Source: Ascaphus truei
Taxonomy: Eukaryota; Chordata; Amphibia; Anura; Ascaphidae
Assembly (NCBI GenBank): GCA_036426205.1
Contig: CM071568.1
Location: 44,019,982 to 44,083,981, forward strand
DNA: 64,000 bases
Direction: 5' to 3'
A program made the position numbers and the translations under genes. Below the pieces are notes generated by a model. The model saw nothing but the letters and a program-made list of their open reading frames with translations. It had not been told where the DNA came from and did no database searches. Numbering within the stretch: the first letter of the stretch is position 1; each line of letters starts with the position of its first letter. Positions 1 through 10,969 of the stretch are shown piece after piece.

Positions 1-17
1 TTTTTCACCAGGGGGAG

Positions 18-2062
18 TGGTAGCCAGGTGTCCCAGCAGTATCAGCCACCCCCCTCACCTTCCTAGAGATCGCGGGTGCGCCGAGTCCAATGCGGCCCCA
101 TGGGCGATACGGGAGGTGAGGGGGTCAGGGTCCCGGCTCGGGGGTTGCTGGGGACGCGTGCGGTCGGTTGCCAGGGCCGCACGCGCATCACGGAATCCCT
201 TCGGCGTGAGTCGGGCGGTTTAGGGCGCCACCATTGCGCGTTAGTTCGAGAGCGTAGTGGTCGGGGAGTGTAGGGCTGGAGAGGGGAGTAGCGCGTTGCC
301 CTTAGTGCATGCCGGTTGCCGGGGAAGCACGATGGGCCGTGCTAGGGCCGCGATAGCGTTTGCTACGGGCCGGCGGCTGGCGAGAGTGTAGCGCGAGGGA
401 GTCAAGGCAGCCCCCTAAGTTCGCGCATGCGCAGGAAAGGCAGAGGAGAAAAGCCCGCGAAGCCAGAGCATAGGGAGGGCCCTAGAGAGGGACTACAGGC
501 CCCATGAGCCTCTGTATGCCCCATGTGACACCAGGGAGCCAATAGGGTTAGGAAGGCCAGGCAGCAAAGAGATACATTTCGCGCGCTGAGCCCACGTTAG
601 TCAGTCAGAGACCGGAGCAGCACCAGGGAAGGAGGTAGGGTACAGGAGTCAGGGACTCCCTGTACTAGGCCAGCACCCCCAGGGCCGAATATCTCAGCTC
701 CCCAGTAAAGTGAGTGTTGCCAGGGATTGCCCTCAGGTTAGGGACCTGCCACTTACATTAGTGGGAGCGGGAAAGGAAGGTAGAGGAGTTGGAGTCAGGG
801 AGCTGTGGGAAGGAAGGGTGCGGGGGAGCGAGTGCAGCTTCTGCCCCATATAGGTACCTACACCCCAGGTAGGCCCAACTCCTCACTAGTTTAGTGGGTA
901 AATGCTTAGGGAGGCCCAAGATAGGGACGCTGCCTTAGTGTAGAGTGCTGCCTTGTCAGAGTCACGGCTGTTAGTGCTGTGAGGTCTGACAGGCGGCACC
1001 TTGTTGCGCAGCACGTTGGCTGCAGCCTCCAGTGAGTTACGTGCTGCGGTAGGCGTGTGGGACTAGTCAGAGAGTAGTGGGTCTGGAGAAGGGCTATAGC
1101 TGTTCTAGTCACCTTGAGGTTAGCGCTAGGGGTAGGATGCCTGAAGGGGTAGCCTGTTAACGGGTCAGGAATCTGGAGAGGATCTGCACTAGGCTAGCCA
1201 ACAGTAGGTAGACGCCCAAGTACTGCATAAGAGTACTCTAGTCCATTCCAGATCACTTACCGAAGGGACTTGGGTAGTTGGGGGAGTGGGACAGGTCATT
1301 ACCCCTGCAGGCCCTAGGAGTTCCCCAAGCCACTACAGGTTGCTGTATACAGGGACAGGCCCTAGGTTAGGATTCCTGTCACGGTAGTACCACTTAGATT
1401 AGACAGGGACACAGCAGACGCTGCGGTTCCTGTGAAGCGGTTCGGACCCACAGTTGGGGTCCGCAGAGACGATTCCAGAGTGGGACCCCTAGCGGTCCGC
1501 ACGTGCAAGGAGTTCGGTTGGATCAGACGGATTTACACACGTCTGACCCTTTGAGAAGTTTGTTGCTGACCCGAGCACCGGAGTGCTCGGCAGGTATTAT
1601 ACCATCACATGTGCCACCAACAGGCCTAGAGGTTCTTAGTGACTGCGCAGTCACCCATGACTATCTCTGTAGGAGTACGGGAAATTGGTGGGGTTCTTGG
1701 GAACACTGGGTGGGATCACCTAGTGTTGGGAATCGTGTCTGCGAGACGTCACTGTAGTGTCTCACTTGAGAGAGACACAGGTTATCATTATTATCGTTAG
1801 TAAAGTCTAGTTATTTTAACCTCACCGTGTATGTTATTATTGATTGTCCTGCGAGGAAACCACCCCCTCTGGTGGAGCCATCGCAGGGGGAGGCGCTGAA
1901 TTGAGTAAGTGGTTACCCCTAGTATATAATTGCCCCAGGTTCTCCCGTGGCGGAAGCTCAGCCCTCCTGTGAGCCAACAGGTTACGCACCACACCTGAGT
2001 AACAATATATGTTCCTTGCACCTACACAATATCTGCGATTGGGTGGGGGAATACCCGTTACA
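18..2062 (-). mobile_element. LTR of an LTR retrotransposon (long variant)
   Basis: Read on the minus strand, this begins TGTAACGGG at 2062 and ends CCTGGCTACCA near 18, the same termini as the LTR at 21860-23142. Internal blocks also match, for example a GCAGCG..CTGCTGTGTCCCT segment and CCTAACCTAGGGCCTGTCCC. At about 2.05 kb it is roughly 0.75 kb longer than the second copy. The flanks do not match as a target duplication (GGAG on the left, TATA on the right). It could therefore be one LTR of a fuller element whose interior lies left of the window, or an old solo LTR. No ORF inside it is convincing. The superfamily (Ty3/gypsy or ERV-like) cannot be fixed without the interior. Confidence 0.7.
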
Positions 2063-2214
2063 TATATATATTCTTTGATAGGGAGGAACTACATGTATGG
2101 AGTGCTGTTATTGTTATTTTATGTAGTTTCCTGGGTAATGGCTACATACAGTAAGTGATTGTAAGACATGTCACTGAAGTTTTGTATTTTTCTGACTTTG
2201 GGTTTATTGCTTTT

Positions 2215-2290
2215 AAGAGTTGAATTTAAAAAAAAAAACAGTCACTGTTTAATACTATAGAACTGATTTATTAAAAAAGAAAAAAGAAAA
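2215..2290. repeat. Fragment of TTAA-type repeat (GAACTGATTTATT family)
   Basis: The block TACTATAGAACTGATTTATT also occurs near 4320 and, diverged, near 61530, where it lies close to the right end of the TTAA-flanked elements. A reversed copy sits at 2918-2960. The foldback and GC-rich element between the two appear to have been inserted within or between copies. Confidence 0.45.
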
Positions 2291-2302
2291 ACATAGAAGA
2301 TG

Positions 2303-2600
2303 AGCAGTATTTATGCTGAACATTGGAAATAATGCTACAGTATATTATATTTAACAACTACAGTACTTCCAGCATTGTGCATCCTCGGTTTCCCTGACAG
2401 TTGCACAGTTCTATTAGACATATTGATCAATATGCGAACATTTTGACTGCTCTTAACTTGCACCAAATCTATAAGCAACAATATGTCTACTACTGTAGAA
2501 CTGTGCAACTGTCAGGGAAACAGAGGATGCACTATGCTGGATGTAGTTTTTAAATAACATACTGTAGCATTATTCTCCAATGTTCAGCATAAACACTGCT
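2303..2600. mobile_element. Foldback (palindromic) MITE-like element
   Basis: The arms at about 2303-2427 and 2478-2600 are near-complete reverse complements around a loop of about 50 bp. One arm reads AGCAGTATTTATGCTGAACA and the other closes with TGTTCAGCATAAACACTGCT. No coding capacity is visible. The superfamily is unassigned because no clean target duplication is seen. Confidence 0.75.
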
Positions 2601-2603
2601 TAC

Positions 2604-2879
2604 GGCTGGGGCCATGGTACCGCAGACCTTAAGCGAACAGGCTGCCTTAAGGCAGTGTTCGCGTCCATGTGGCGTGCGTGCGCGCGGAAGCGGGAGGAGG
2701 CGCATGTTGCGCAAGAAATCAGTTCAAACTGATTTCTTGACGCGACAGGCCAGTCACGTGAGCGGTTCGCCCAATGAAGGCGAACCAGCTCTGTGACGTC
2801 ACTGGCATGCCCCTAGACACACCTGTGACGTCACGGCCGCGCACGCCTCCGCACGGGCAAAGGCGCTATGGACCTGGCC
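2604..2879. mobile_element. GC-rich TAA-type MITE (Harbinger-like)
   Basis: Diverged terminal inverted repeats (GGCTGGGGCCATGG on the left, reverse complement of CCATGG-like ..GGACCTGGCC on the right) are followed by TAA. Inside are a perfect hairpin (AAGAAATCAG..CTGATTTCTT), two TGACGTCA sites, and a CACGTG plus CCAAT block shared with the element at 45840-46165. Assignment to Harbinger rests only on the TAA flank and on likeness to clearer members at 29320 and 35323. Confidence 0.5.
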
Positions 2880-3021
2880 TAAAGCTGCACGCCAAGCAAT
2901 ATCCTACGTGTGGATTTTTTTTTTAATAAATCAGTTCTGTACTATGAGAAAATACTTGTAGCATTTAAAAAAAAAAAATAATAACTCTGAATGACATTTT
3001 AACGTGTTACACTATTACAAG

Positions 3022-3228
3022 CAGTGGCGTAGCTAGACATTTGCAGGCCCCCAGGGCAAAAAAAATCAGAATATAATTTTTTTCTCCCCCCCCCCCTCCC
3101 TCCCATCCTCTCCCTGATCCTCTATCTCAGGGGTGCGCATAATGAATGAAACACACATATGCATTACAAATACACACACACCAACACACATTTATAAACA
3201 CACACACTTACCAACACAGATACAGACA

Positions 3229-3259
<31 letters not shown>

Positions 3260-3637
3260 CAACACAGACAGACATACACACACACACACACTTACTATCA
3301 CAGACACACACACTTACCAACACAGACATACACACACACACTTACCAACAGACACACGGAACTGGGAGATGCAGAGAGGAGCAGCTATGGAGTGCTCTGC
3401 AGCGCCACCTGCTGGCCGGAAGTGATTAAGCAGGAAGAAAGCCCTGCTCGCCTTCTCCCTCCAGCTGTTCTGTGATCAGCTCCGCACTCCGCGCCGGCAT
3501 CCTCCGCTCTCCTCCTACCAGCCAATGCCTGTCTCTATCTGAAGAGAGATGGGGCACCGACAGGGAGGAGAGCGGGCCCCCCAAGAACGCGGGCCCCTGG
3601 GCTTTGTTTGGGCTGCCCGGGCTATAGCTACACCCTG
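3022..3637. mobile_element. Non-autonomous hAT element with internal CA repeat
   Basis: The termini CAGTGGCGTAGCTA and TAGCTACACCCTG are inverted repeats of hAT type. They are bounded by an 8-bp target duplication with one mismatch (ATTACAAG at 3014-3021, GTTACAAG at 3638-3645). The interior holds a degenerate (CA)n tract at about 3150-3355 followed by GC-rich sequence. There is no transposase ORF; open frames through the CA tract are simple-repeat artefacts. Confidence 0.85.
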
Positions 3638-3843
3638 GTTACAAGCATTTTTTGTATCTTTAGCAACCATTTACAAAGTCACATCCCCTTCCTCTTCTTA
3701 AACAGGCTCTGGCACACCCCAGTTTGAGCCCTGCCCTCTCTAGCAGTGCACCCATTGTATTTAGGGACTGCCTGGTCACATGATCTTCACCACAGATTTT
3801 GCATCTTTGGTTCTCTTCTGCTGCACTGACAGCCATTTAGTTA

Positions 3844-4390
3844 ACCCCCAAGCCGAATCTTCGCAGATCGATCACAGAAGAACGGATCGATCTGCAACTT
3901 AGCTAATTTACTTATTGTGGAGATTGTATTGATGCACATATTCAGAGGGGGGAGGGGGGAGGCAGCTTAGGTAGCTGTCAAAATCATGATTGTGTGCCTA
4001 ACAAAATGGCCGCCTTCTAACTTTGTGCTGCAGTTTGTGAAATACTGCAGCTGATATGTAACATTATATTGCTAAGTGTAACAAATTATTGTTACAACTT
4101 TCAGAGTGATAGACAGTCTGCTATTTGGAACGCAGCAACAGATCTGTTTGTGATACTTTGTTGCCAATGTGCACAGCTCAAAAAAAGGTGTCAAAACCTG
4201 GTTCAAAAGAAGAAGTGGATATGACTTTCTAAATGGTTGCTATAGTAAACAAAAGGTTGATCAGTGCATTCAAAAATCATTACAAATTGCGTTAGGAGTT
4301 AAAAAAAAACGCAGACAGTTATCTATTACTATAGAACTGATTTATTAACAAATACAAAAAAACCTATATGATTTTTCACGTTTTGTTGCT
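3844..4390. mobile_element. TTAA-flanked MITE family, old copy
   Basis: The right end reads ..GTTTTGTTGCT then TTAA. Internal blocks such as ATTGTGTGCCTAAC and CACAGCTCAAA recur in the copies at 58898 and 61072. The left end is not clearly resolved. No ORF is supported. Confidence 0.5.
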
Positions 4391-4394
4391 TTAA

Positions 4395-4700
4395 TGACAT
4401 GGGGATGAATATGATTTGAGCAAGCACTCCTCAAATGGACTCCTCAAGAGCAAAACAGGTTCTCCAGTTGTAATTAACAGAAAGATAATTATTGGCAAAA
4501 TAACTGACTTGGGTATGTGATGCCCTCAAAATCTGTCCTGTTAGTAGCTTTCGAAGACTGAACTTGGGGAACCCAGATATAGGCTGTGGCGTCATTTTCT
4601 GAATGGCATCTCTTTATATACTGGGAATTAAAAATAATGCATCCCATTTTACAAGAGGGAAACCCGACTAACACTACATTTCCTTTTAGTTAATGACACG
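4395..4700. repeat. Decayed palindromic hAT-like repeat
   Basis: Weak remnants of the CCAGTCCTCAAGAGCC family are visible (CTCCTCAAGAGC on the left, GAAGACTGAACTTGGGGAAC on the right). Nothing else is recognised in this interval. Confidence 0.35.
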
Positions 4701-4721
4701 TTATCTTAGCATTTGTCAATG

Positions 4722-4905
4722 CAGGGGTGGCCAATTCCAGTCCTCAAGAGCCACCAGCAAGTCAGGTTTTTCAGGATATCCCTGCTTCAGCACACATGGC
4801 TCAGTCTTGGAATGAGCCACTGACTGAGCCACCTGTGCTGAAGCAGGGATATCCTGAAAACCTGACCTGTTGGTGGCCCTTGAGGACTGGAGTTGGCCAC
4901 CCCTG
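4722..4905. mobile_element. Palindromic hAT-like MITE
   Basis: The ends CAGGGGTGGCCAATTCCAG and CTGGAGTTGGCCACCCCTG are inverted repeats, and the body is itself nearly palindromic (..GATATCCCTGCTTCAGCAC.. mirrored). Related or partial copies are at 35099, 45374 and 48434. An exact 8-bp target duplication was not found for this copy, so hAT is inferred from the terminus type. Confidence 0.75.
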
Positions 4906-5257
4906 TCGATTAATGAACCTTTACCCGTTACAGCCTCCTTATGGCATGCCTGGTACAGCATGGTCCCTTATTACACACCAGGAATGGCGTTCTCCAGGGG
5001 GCGATCTGGCTGTCGGCTCCGACGGTCATGTGGTCACTCCTGCAGTACTCGTCCGCACTCTTAAGGTTACCCAATCAGATTCACAGAGCAGAGTTAAATG
5101 TGGTGAGATACCTGGAGGGAAACTGCGAATATGCTACTGTAAAAACCCCCACAAAAACAGCACCAAAATGAAAGAAAAAAAATATTTTGTTTTTGATTAA
5201 ACTTTTTTTTAAAATAAATCTTGTGTTGCTATAAACAGCCCTCTCTGTGCACTAGAG

Positions 5258-5546
5258 CAGGGGGTGTGCAAATGGTGGGGGAGCATTATTTTTCAGGGGG
5301 GTGTGGTGCGGCGTTGCAGAGGCCCTGCGCTCTTCCCCAAGACATTTAAATTAAATTCCGGGGTAACGCGTGAGCCCTCTGCAACGTCCCTTACCTTATC
5401 TTCGGCGACATGGCAACGCGGCGTCATAACGTGATGTCACGTTACCCCGCTGCGTCATTAGATTCCGAAGACAAGGTAAGGAGTGGGGCGCGAGCAGGGG
5501 GGGAGAGCGCGCAGGGGGTGCAGCGGGGAAAGTTTGCACTCCCCTG
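5258..5546. mobile_element. hAT MITE (CAGGGGTGYGCAAA family)
   Basis: The ends CAGGGGGTGTGCAAA and TTTGCACTCCCCTG are inverted repeats. The flanking 8-bp duplication is CACTAGAG (5250-5257) and CACTAGGG (5547-5554). The CpG-rich body resembles the 14818-15151 element, including the GAAGAGCG- and TGGCAACGCGGCGTCA-type blocks. Confidence 0.85.
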
Positions 5547-5559
5547 CACTAGGGGATGC

Positions 5560-6290
5560 ATAATGTTGCACATGATTTTCCTGAGATTAACAATGTAGTC
5601 ACAAGCTAAATATATGTACAAAGCAGTGCTCTCGGACTTCCACAGCCGGAGAGCTGGCCTGACAACACGGTGCTGGTGATGATGTATAACTTGCTATTAG
5701 ATGACATCTGACACTTCAATAAATCTTGAGCTATGTCTGCTGGAGGTCTCTACAAGTTCACACTGTTGGAAGAGGAGATTTGCTAAAGTTCCTGTGATAC
5801 TGTGAAGAACGAAAGGCACTCCTGGACAAGTGTCTGGTTCAGTGCAAGTAACTTTCACTCGCCAGTTAGATAGAGGCTCTAAGAAGGTTATGTTTAAAAT
5901 ACAGACAGAATGATGAGAAATGCAGAGTGCGCAGAAAAAAAAAAAGCTACTTGCAGGCGTATAATTCTGTATAATTAGTAACAATTAATCACTTGACTGG
6001 TGAAAGCGGTTGTTACGATCCGTCTATGATCTGCCTCTGAACTTAGACAACAGTCCCCCTCATTATTATTGTGCCGTGGTGATTATATGTGGTAAACCTG
6101 AGCTGTTCCACTGCAGCAAGCTATGTGGGATTTCGGGAATGGATAGATGTTTTCGTCTCCATTTTTTCTAATCCAAGCGGCAACTAAAAACAAAGCTCTT
6201 TTATCTAAAACCAGTTTAACAAAGTAAGTTATGATTAGTAAAAAAAAAAGTGACAAATACCCTCCAGCATACAGTATAACAATTAAAAAC
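5560..6290. other. No gene recognised
   Basis: AT-rich sequence without repeat ends, splice-bounded open frames or RNA gene signals that I can support. Confidence 0.4.
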
Positions 6291-6297
6291 CCCCACT

Positions 6298-6425
6298 TAT
6301 GAGCACATTCACATGTCACAGCCAGGTCCATAATTCTGACACACTGCAAGTGCTCATTTGCATGCCATTACCCGAACCCCTAGCTGCAGTGGAAGCGTTG
6401 CATGTAGTGTTGTACCGAGTCCTGA
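6298..6425. repeat. Octamer-bearing inverted-repeat family, fragment
   Basis: Contains TGAGCACATTCACATGTC and the opposed GTGCTCATTTGCATG, the paired ends seen in fuller copies at 49074, 53655 and 55007. It is followed to about 6680 by an unclassified CpG-rich stretch. Confidence 0.5.
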
Positions 6426-6819
6426 GGGTTGCCAGGTACCGGGTATATGGGCCAATTTGCAGGCCGGGTACCCGGATGGGTAACATTGGCTTAACAGCAA
6501 CCGGCAGCGGATGGTGGGAAAGACCGCTGTGGAGGGTGACGAGGATCGCGGCGACATCGTTGGAGCAGCAGCAGACGTCCTGGTGGCGGTGACATCAGAA
6601 GTCCTTGTTCAGCCGGTGGGAGCAGCAGAACACAGCACACAGCTGTTGCTGATGGAAGCCGGGGAACCGTGAGACATACTGTATATAACATTGAGTCAAT
6701 AAATTTCATTTTTTTTTGCATATAGGAGTACCTGTCCCTTTTTTCCTTTTTCTGTATCTTTTTGGACAGTGTGCACCCGCCCTTTACCTTTATTTTTTAT
6801 TTTGTGCATGCCCTGTTTG

Positions 6820-6851
<32 letters not shown>
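6820..6851. repeat. (TA)n microsatellite
   Basis: An uninterrupted TA run bordering the left end of the inverted duplication. Confidence 0.9.
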
Positions 6852-6860
<9 letters not shown>

Positions 6861-7560
6861 ATATTTCCCACCCAAATATTAGACTGTTATTTGTCTACAT
6901 ATGTATGTCTATATGTATGTGTGTGTGGTGTGTGTGGTGTGTGTTGTGTGTGGGGTGTTGTGTGTGTGTGTATGTATATATATATATATAAATATATATA
7001 ATATATATAGAGGTATCCGTACCGTGTTAGCCGAGCTTCAATAATCAAAAAATAAATAGATGATACCGTTCTGTGGCTAACGAAATGCTTTTATTGTGCG
7101 AGCTTTCGAGATACACTGATCTCTTCTTCCGGCGATGTTACAATGAATGAAGCAAGCAAGAGGTATACTTAAAAACAGTTGTCTTTGGAATGTTATCTGC
7201 GCTAGTCCTTCCCCCGGTGTGGATGTGTTTTATGGCTAGAGGTGTCAAAAGGTTCCTGAAAGCAAGTGATGTAAGAGTGTGTGTGTGTATCTGTGTGAAT
7301 ATAAATGAATGGAGAGCCCACAGTATATACAGAGCTTTACAAAAGGTGTGTGTGGAGTGGGAGTGGATATAAATGGTGTGGGTAGGTGTGGAAATGTGAG
7401 AGATTGTAGCACAACTAAAAGTGTGTGTGGATACTATGTGGTCCCTATTGGTGTATAGGGATGGAAAAACAAGGAGTATTAGTATGTGTATAAGACAGCT
7501 GTAGAGCACAGCATGTACAGACATGGCCTTTAGCGCTCATGGGAAGAGAGTTCACTTGTG

Positions 7561-7690
7561 TCAGTAATGACTCATAAAATTTCGATCTCTGTTTAGGCCA
7601 CCACCGCTAAGTGTCCCGAACAGTTGCATAAATTTGTACTCATGCAACCGTCTCTCTTTCGGTGTTTTAAGATTACCTTTGAGTATGGCA
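7561..7690 (-). pseudogene. Penelope-like element ORF, C-terminal end only
   Basis: The minus-strand frame reads GAILKGNLKTPKERRLHEYK, continues with FMQLFGTLSGGGLNRDRNF and ends MSHY at a TGA (7561-7563). The R..HEYKFM..F.TL..GLNRD pattern is what I know from the tail of the GIY-YIG endonuclease domain in Penelope-like elements, where a short C-terminus ends soon after a GLN-like turn. The reverse transcriptase and the GIY-YIG core are absent: the copy is cut at the palindrome centre. Identification is from memory of the family, not a search. Confidence 0.7.
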
Positions 7691-7694
7691 CCGA

Positions 7695-7790
7695 AAAGAA
7701 ACACCGAAAGAGAGACGGTTGCATGAATACAAATTTATGCAACTGTTCGGGACACTTAGCGGTGGCCTAAACAGAGATCGAAATTTCTGA
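7695..7790 (+). pseudogene. Penelope-like element ORF, C-terminal end only (mirror copy)
   Basis: This is the plus-strand counterpart of the 7561-7690 frame: PKERRLHEYKFMQLFGTLSG continuing to GLNRDRNF, then TGA at 7788-7790. A small deletion removes the MSHY ending and one glycine codon relative to the left copy. It confirms that the palindrome is made of two element ends rather than of arbitrary sequence. Confidence 0.68.
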
Positions 7791-8584
7791 CACCAGTGAA
7801 CTCTCTTCCCATGAGCGCTAAAGGCCATGTCTGTACATGCTGTGCTATACAGCTGTCTTATACACACACACTCTTACATCACTTGTTTTCAGGAACCTTT
7901 TGACACCTCTAGCCATAAAACACATCCACACCGGGGGAAGGAGAAGCACAGATAACATTCCAAGAGACACTGTTTTTAAGTATACCTTTTGCTTGCTTCA
8001 TTCATTGTAACATCGCTGGAAGAAGAGATCAGTGTACCTCGAAAGCTCGCACAAATAAAAGCATTTCGTTAGCCACAGAACGGTATCATCTATTTATTTT
8101 TTGATTATATATATATATACATACATACATATATACATATATACATACATACGAAGACAATTAACAGTCTAATATTTGGGTGGGAAATATTTATTTTAAT
8201 GGTATCAATAAATACACTGGTGACCTCTCCCTATTTATGAAGGAATTTGCTTGTATTTCACTGAAAAATGCATATTTCCACAATGGAATAAAAAAAAATG
8301 TCCATTGTTTCCTTATTAATTCTCACTGAAAAGAGTTTTCTATGAAATGTAATTATTTATTCAGATCCTGAATGCTGCAATATAAACACTAATAGAAAAT
8401 ATTTCACCTTTGCTTAGTTATTTATGAAAATACATTTTGAAGAGCACCACTTATAATCACTTTTGCTTTGAAAATAATACTGTTTTCTTGTTGCTTTATT
8501 TGTTATTCTACTGTGTCGTATAGCTTTAGGGTTTCAAACATTCATTTACTAATACTGTACATTATAATATGTTCAATATTTATT

Positions 8585-10440
8585 AAAATGTTAAAAACCT
8601 GCTAGAGAAAATGTTGCATAGATGAGTATTTCACTGTTTCCCTGAGGCAAAACATAATTTTTATTTAATGTTTTATAAAAGAAAGGAAGGGGGTGGGTTA
8701 GGATAAAGAAAGCAAAACTAAGGGGAGGGGTAAGGATGAAAACACTTAAGGATACAGAATTAAGTTTGGGAAATCTGTCCATTGTATTTTTTATTATAGA
8801 ACAATCTGAGAAATAAAACCAAGTTAGAGGTCGTAATGGAAATGAGGGTACAATAAGTCACGGAGATTGCGGTTGCACAAATGTGAAAATATAAACAAAC
8901 ATAGTTGACTATTACAAAGACCTCGGTTTAGAGGAGAGTATGAGATCATCCTGAGAACTGAACCAAGGAGCCAAAGTACGACATGTATGATATCTGCTGT
9001 GGAATAAACTGGGAACTTTCTCCATTGTACATACCTCCCAGATTGTATTAATAATTTGCATGATAGATGGGACCAATGCTTAGCTATGTCATACCTGGTT
9101 GGCACAAAAGTATGTAAAGCAAGGGCATTAATAAAAGGTCATCCAAATCTTTATGAGGTCGGTGAAGCAAACAAAACCAGGGGTTCCTTATTGTTTGGAC
9201 AATACACATTCTAATAAGATAACTATTTCCCAAATGGGGGCTATTTTAGGACAAGTCCGCCAAATGTGAAGGTATAAGCCAGGCTGTCTGCATCCCTCCA
9301 GCAGACCGTTGGAACAATAGACCTATATCTATGTAGGTGCAGAAGGGTTAGGTGCCATCTGTGTAAAGGCTTAAAACAATTCTCTCTAATGGTGGTACAA
9401 ACCAAGGTCTTTGATATTCTGCATACTCACAAATGTCCATCCACTGACCATCATCTAAAACCTTTCACAGATCTATCTCCCATGCCAACGTAACGCTAGG
9501 CTTATCGTTAGTTATCCATTACCAACATTTAGTATATAGACAAAATCAGAGCTTTTGAGTTAGGATCTGCAAGAAATATGTTTTCGAATGTGGTTAGGCA
9601 AAATGTCTAATTTACAGGTATTCATTAAAAAATTATATTTCCTAAAGCCACAATGATCATGGAAATGTTGAAAAGGGAGAATTATATTAGACAAGAAAAA
9701 TGTCCTCAAGTGACTCAGCCCCTGCGGTATCCAAAGTCGAAAGCACAGTCAATCATTCCCAGGGGGAATTCTGGGTTAATAAAAAGAGGGGTTAAAGGAG
9801 ATGGGTCAGGGGAGAGGCCGAATTGATCACATCCTTGTTGCAGGAACCAGGCAGGTAGGTGACTCAGTTGGGGAGTCCAATAATATTTAAGGAAACAGGG
9901 TTTGTTTATTTAAGAGGTTCCCCCCTTTAGCCTAGGTTTCTTCCCAGACCAGAACAAGTGAGAAACTCTTTCCTGAAAATCTTTCATCTTCTTATGTGGT
10001 ATTGGAATCGGGAGGGAGAGAAAAAGGTCTGGAGAGAGTCTTCATTTTGATACTAATGATCCTACCAAGAGATGGACTATCGACTCCACTCCTCCAAGTC
10101 TTTCTTTACAGTTCTAAACAGCTGTGGATACAGTAGTTGGTCTCGTAGAGTGTATTATAGGATTTAATTAGTTTAATACCTCAATATTTATTTGAGGATT
10201 CTTGCCAGTTAAAAGCAAAAATGAGTATGAGGAGTTTGATTGTGTGGGTCGGGAGGTTGAAACTTAGTGCATCTGTCTTAGCAGAAGTTCATTTTATAAT
10301 TGGAGAGGCAACAGATCGTTTTAATTGAGAAGTAACTGGAGCAGTTACCATCAAGAGGATCCAACCTCTATGCTGCCTGAGAAGAATGACATTCTTGCAG
10401 CCATCAGGATAAGATGAGTTAGTCATCTGCCTACAGAACT
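8585..10440 (-). pseudogene. L1-clade LINE, 5'-truncated, ORF2 C-terminal half plus 3' UTR
   Basis: Read on the minus strand, broken frames match the distal part of L1 ORF2. First comes a block like FNWQESSNKYWGIKLIKSYN (about 10200), the K-Y-L-G-I-K motif region after the reverse transcriptase. Next is a region matching the W-x-K-K-x-P-R..LG..YYWAAQL stretch (about 9900-9950). Then a CWRDADSL segment leads in a shifted frame to YLHIWRTCPKIAPIWEIV (about 9220-9285), the cysteine-rich C-terminal motif. Last is PTRYDIAKHW (about 9080), the A-x-x-x-IA-x-HW tail. Stops and frameshifts occur throughout. The 3' UTR (8585-8800) is C-rich on the sense strand, as in the separate L1 tail at 58404. The endonuclease and catalytic YADD part are not in the window. 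Confidence 0.85.
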
Positions 10441-10572
10441 TGAATTTGATATGTAATGCCTATTGTGATGAGGTCAACAGGAGCAGAGAGCTACAGGTCC
10501 AGATGTGGACAAGAGATCAAGCACCGCCGGAGGGTACCCTCAACGACTACAAAAATACAGTGTACCAAAGCA

Positions 10573-10960
10573 TAGGTTGCCAGGTGGCTTCTCCAAAAAT
10601 ACTGGGCACAATGGTGAAAGGTGCAACATGCTAGAGACCCACACACACTCACACACCTCTCTCCCCTCCATGCTGTTTCCTCCTCTTCTTGGCCCCACCC
10701 CCAGGCTCCTAACACTTCCTCCAGATTTGCTGCATTAACCAACAGCAGCCAATCCAGATGGAGGAAGCTGTCCAGCCCCCTAGCAACAGCCCTGCTCTCT
10801 CCCCGCTGGGGGAAAATCCCACGGACACCCAATCCGGTCAGGTCACTATGTCCAAAGAGGTAATACCAGACACATACATGTATTACATCTCATTTTTTTT
10901 TACTGGACAGTGTCCAAATACAGGACAATCCGGTTCAATACTGGACACCTGGCAACCCTG
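10573..10960. mobile_element. hAT MITE (GGTTGCCAGGTG family)
   Basis: The ends TAGGTTGCCAGGTGGC and CACCTGGCAACCCTG are inverted repeats. Possible 8-bp target copies flank them (CCAAAGCA at 10565-10572, CCGGAGCA at 10961-10968; 6 of 8 match). There is no coding capacity: open frames on both strands are incidental to CA and purine tracts. Confidence 0.75.
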
Positions 10961-10969
10961 CCGGAGCAC

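Larger units (their letters stand above)
6852..8203. mobile_element. Head-to-head Penelope-like element pair in a 1.35-kb inverted duplication
   Basis: Two truncated Penelope-like 3' regions face away from a centre near 7688. The left copy runs on the minus strand to about 7012, the right copy on the plus strand to about 8107. Both carry a protein C-terminus, a stop codon and a matching 3' UTR with GGTATCATCTATTTATTTTT at the end. The right arm lacks about 200 bp present on the left (roughly 7285-7490). The symmetry continues through flanking (TA)n/(TATG)n into an outer 50-bp pair (6852-6902 and 8154-8203). Several per cent divergence between the arms argues against a recent read artefact. 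Confidence 0.8.

Noticed and set aside
3133..3475. Thr/His-rich open frames
   Set aside because: (CA)n microsatellite read through inside a hAT element.
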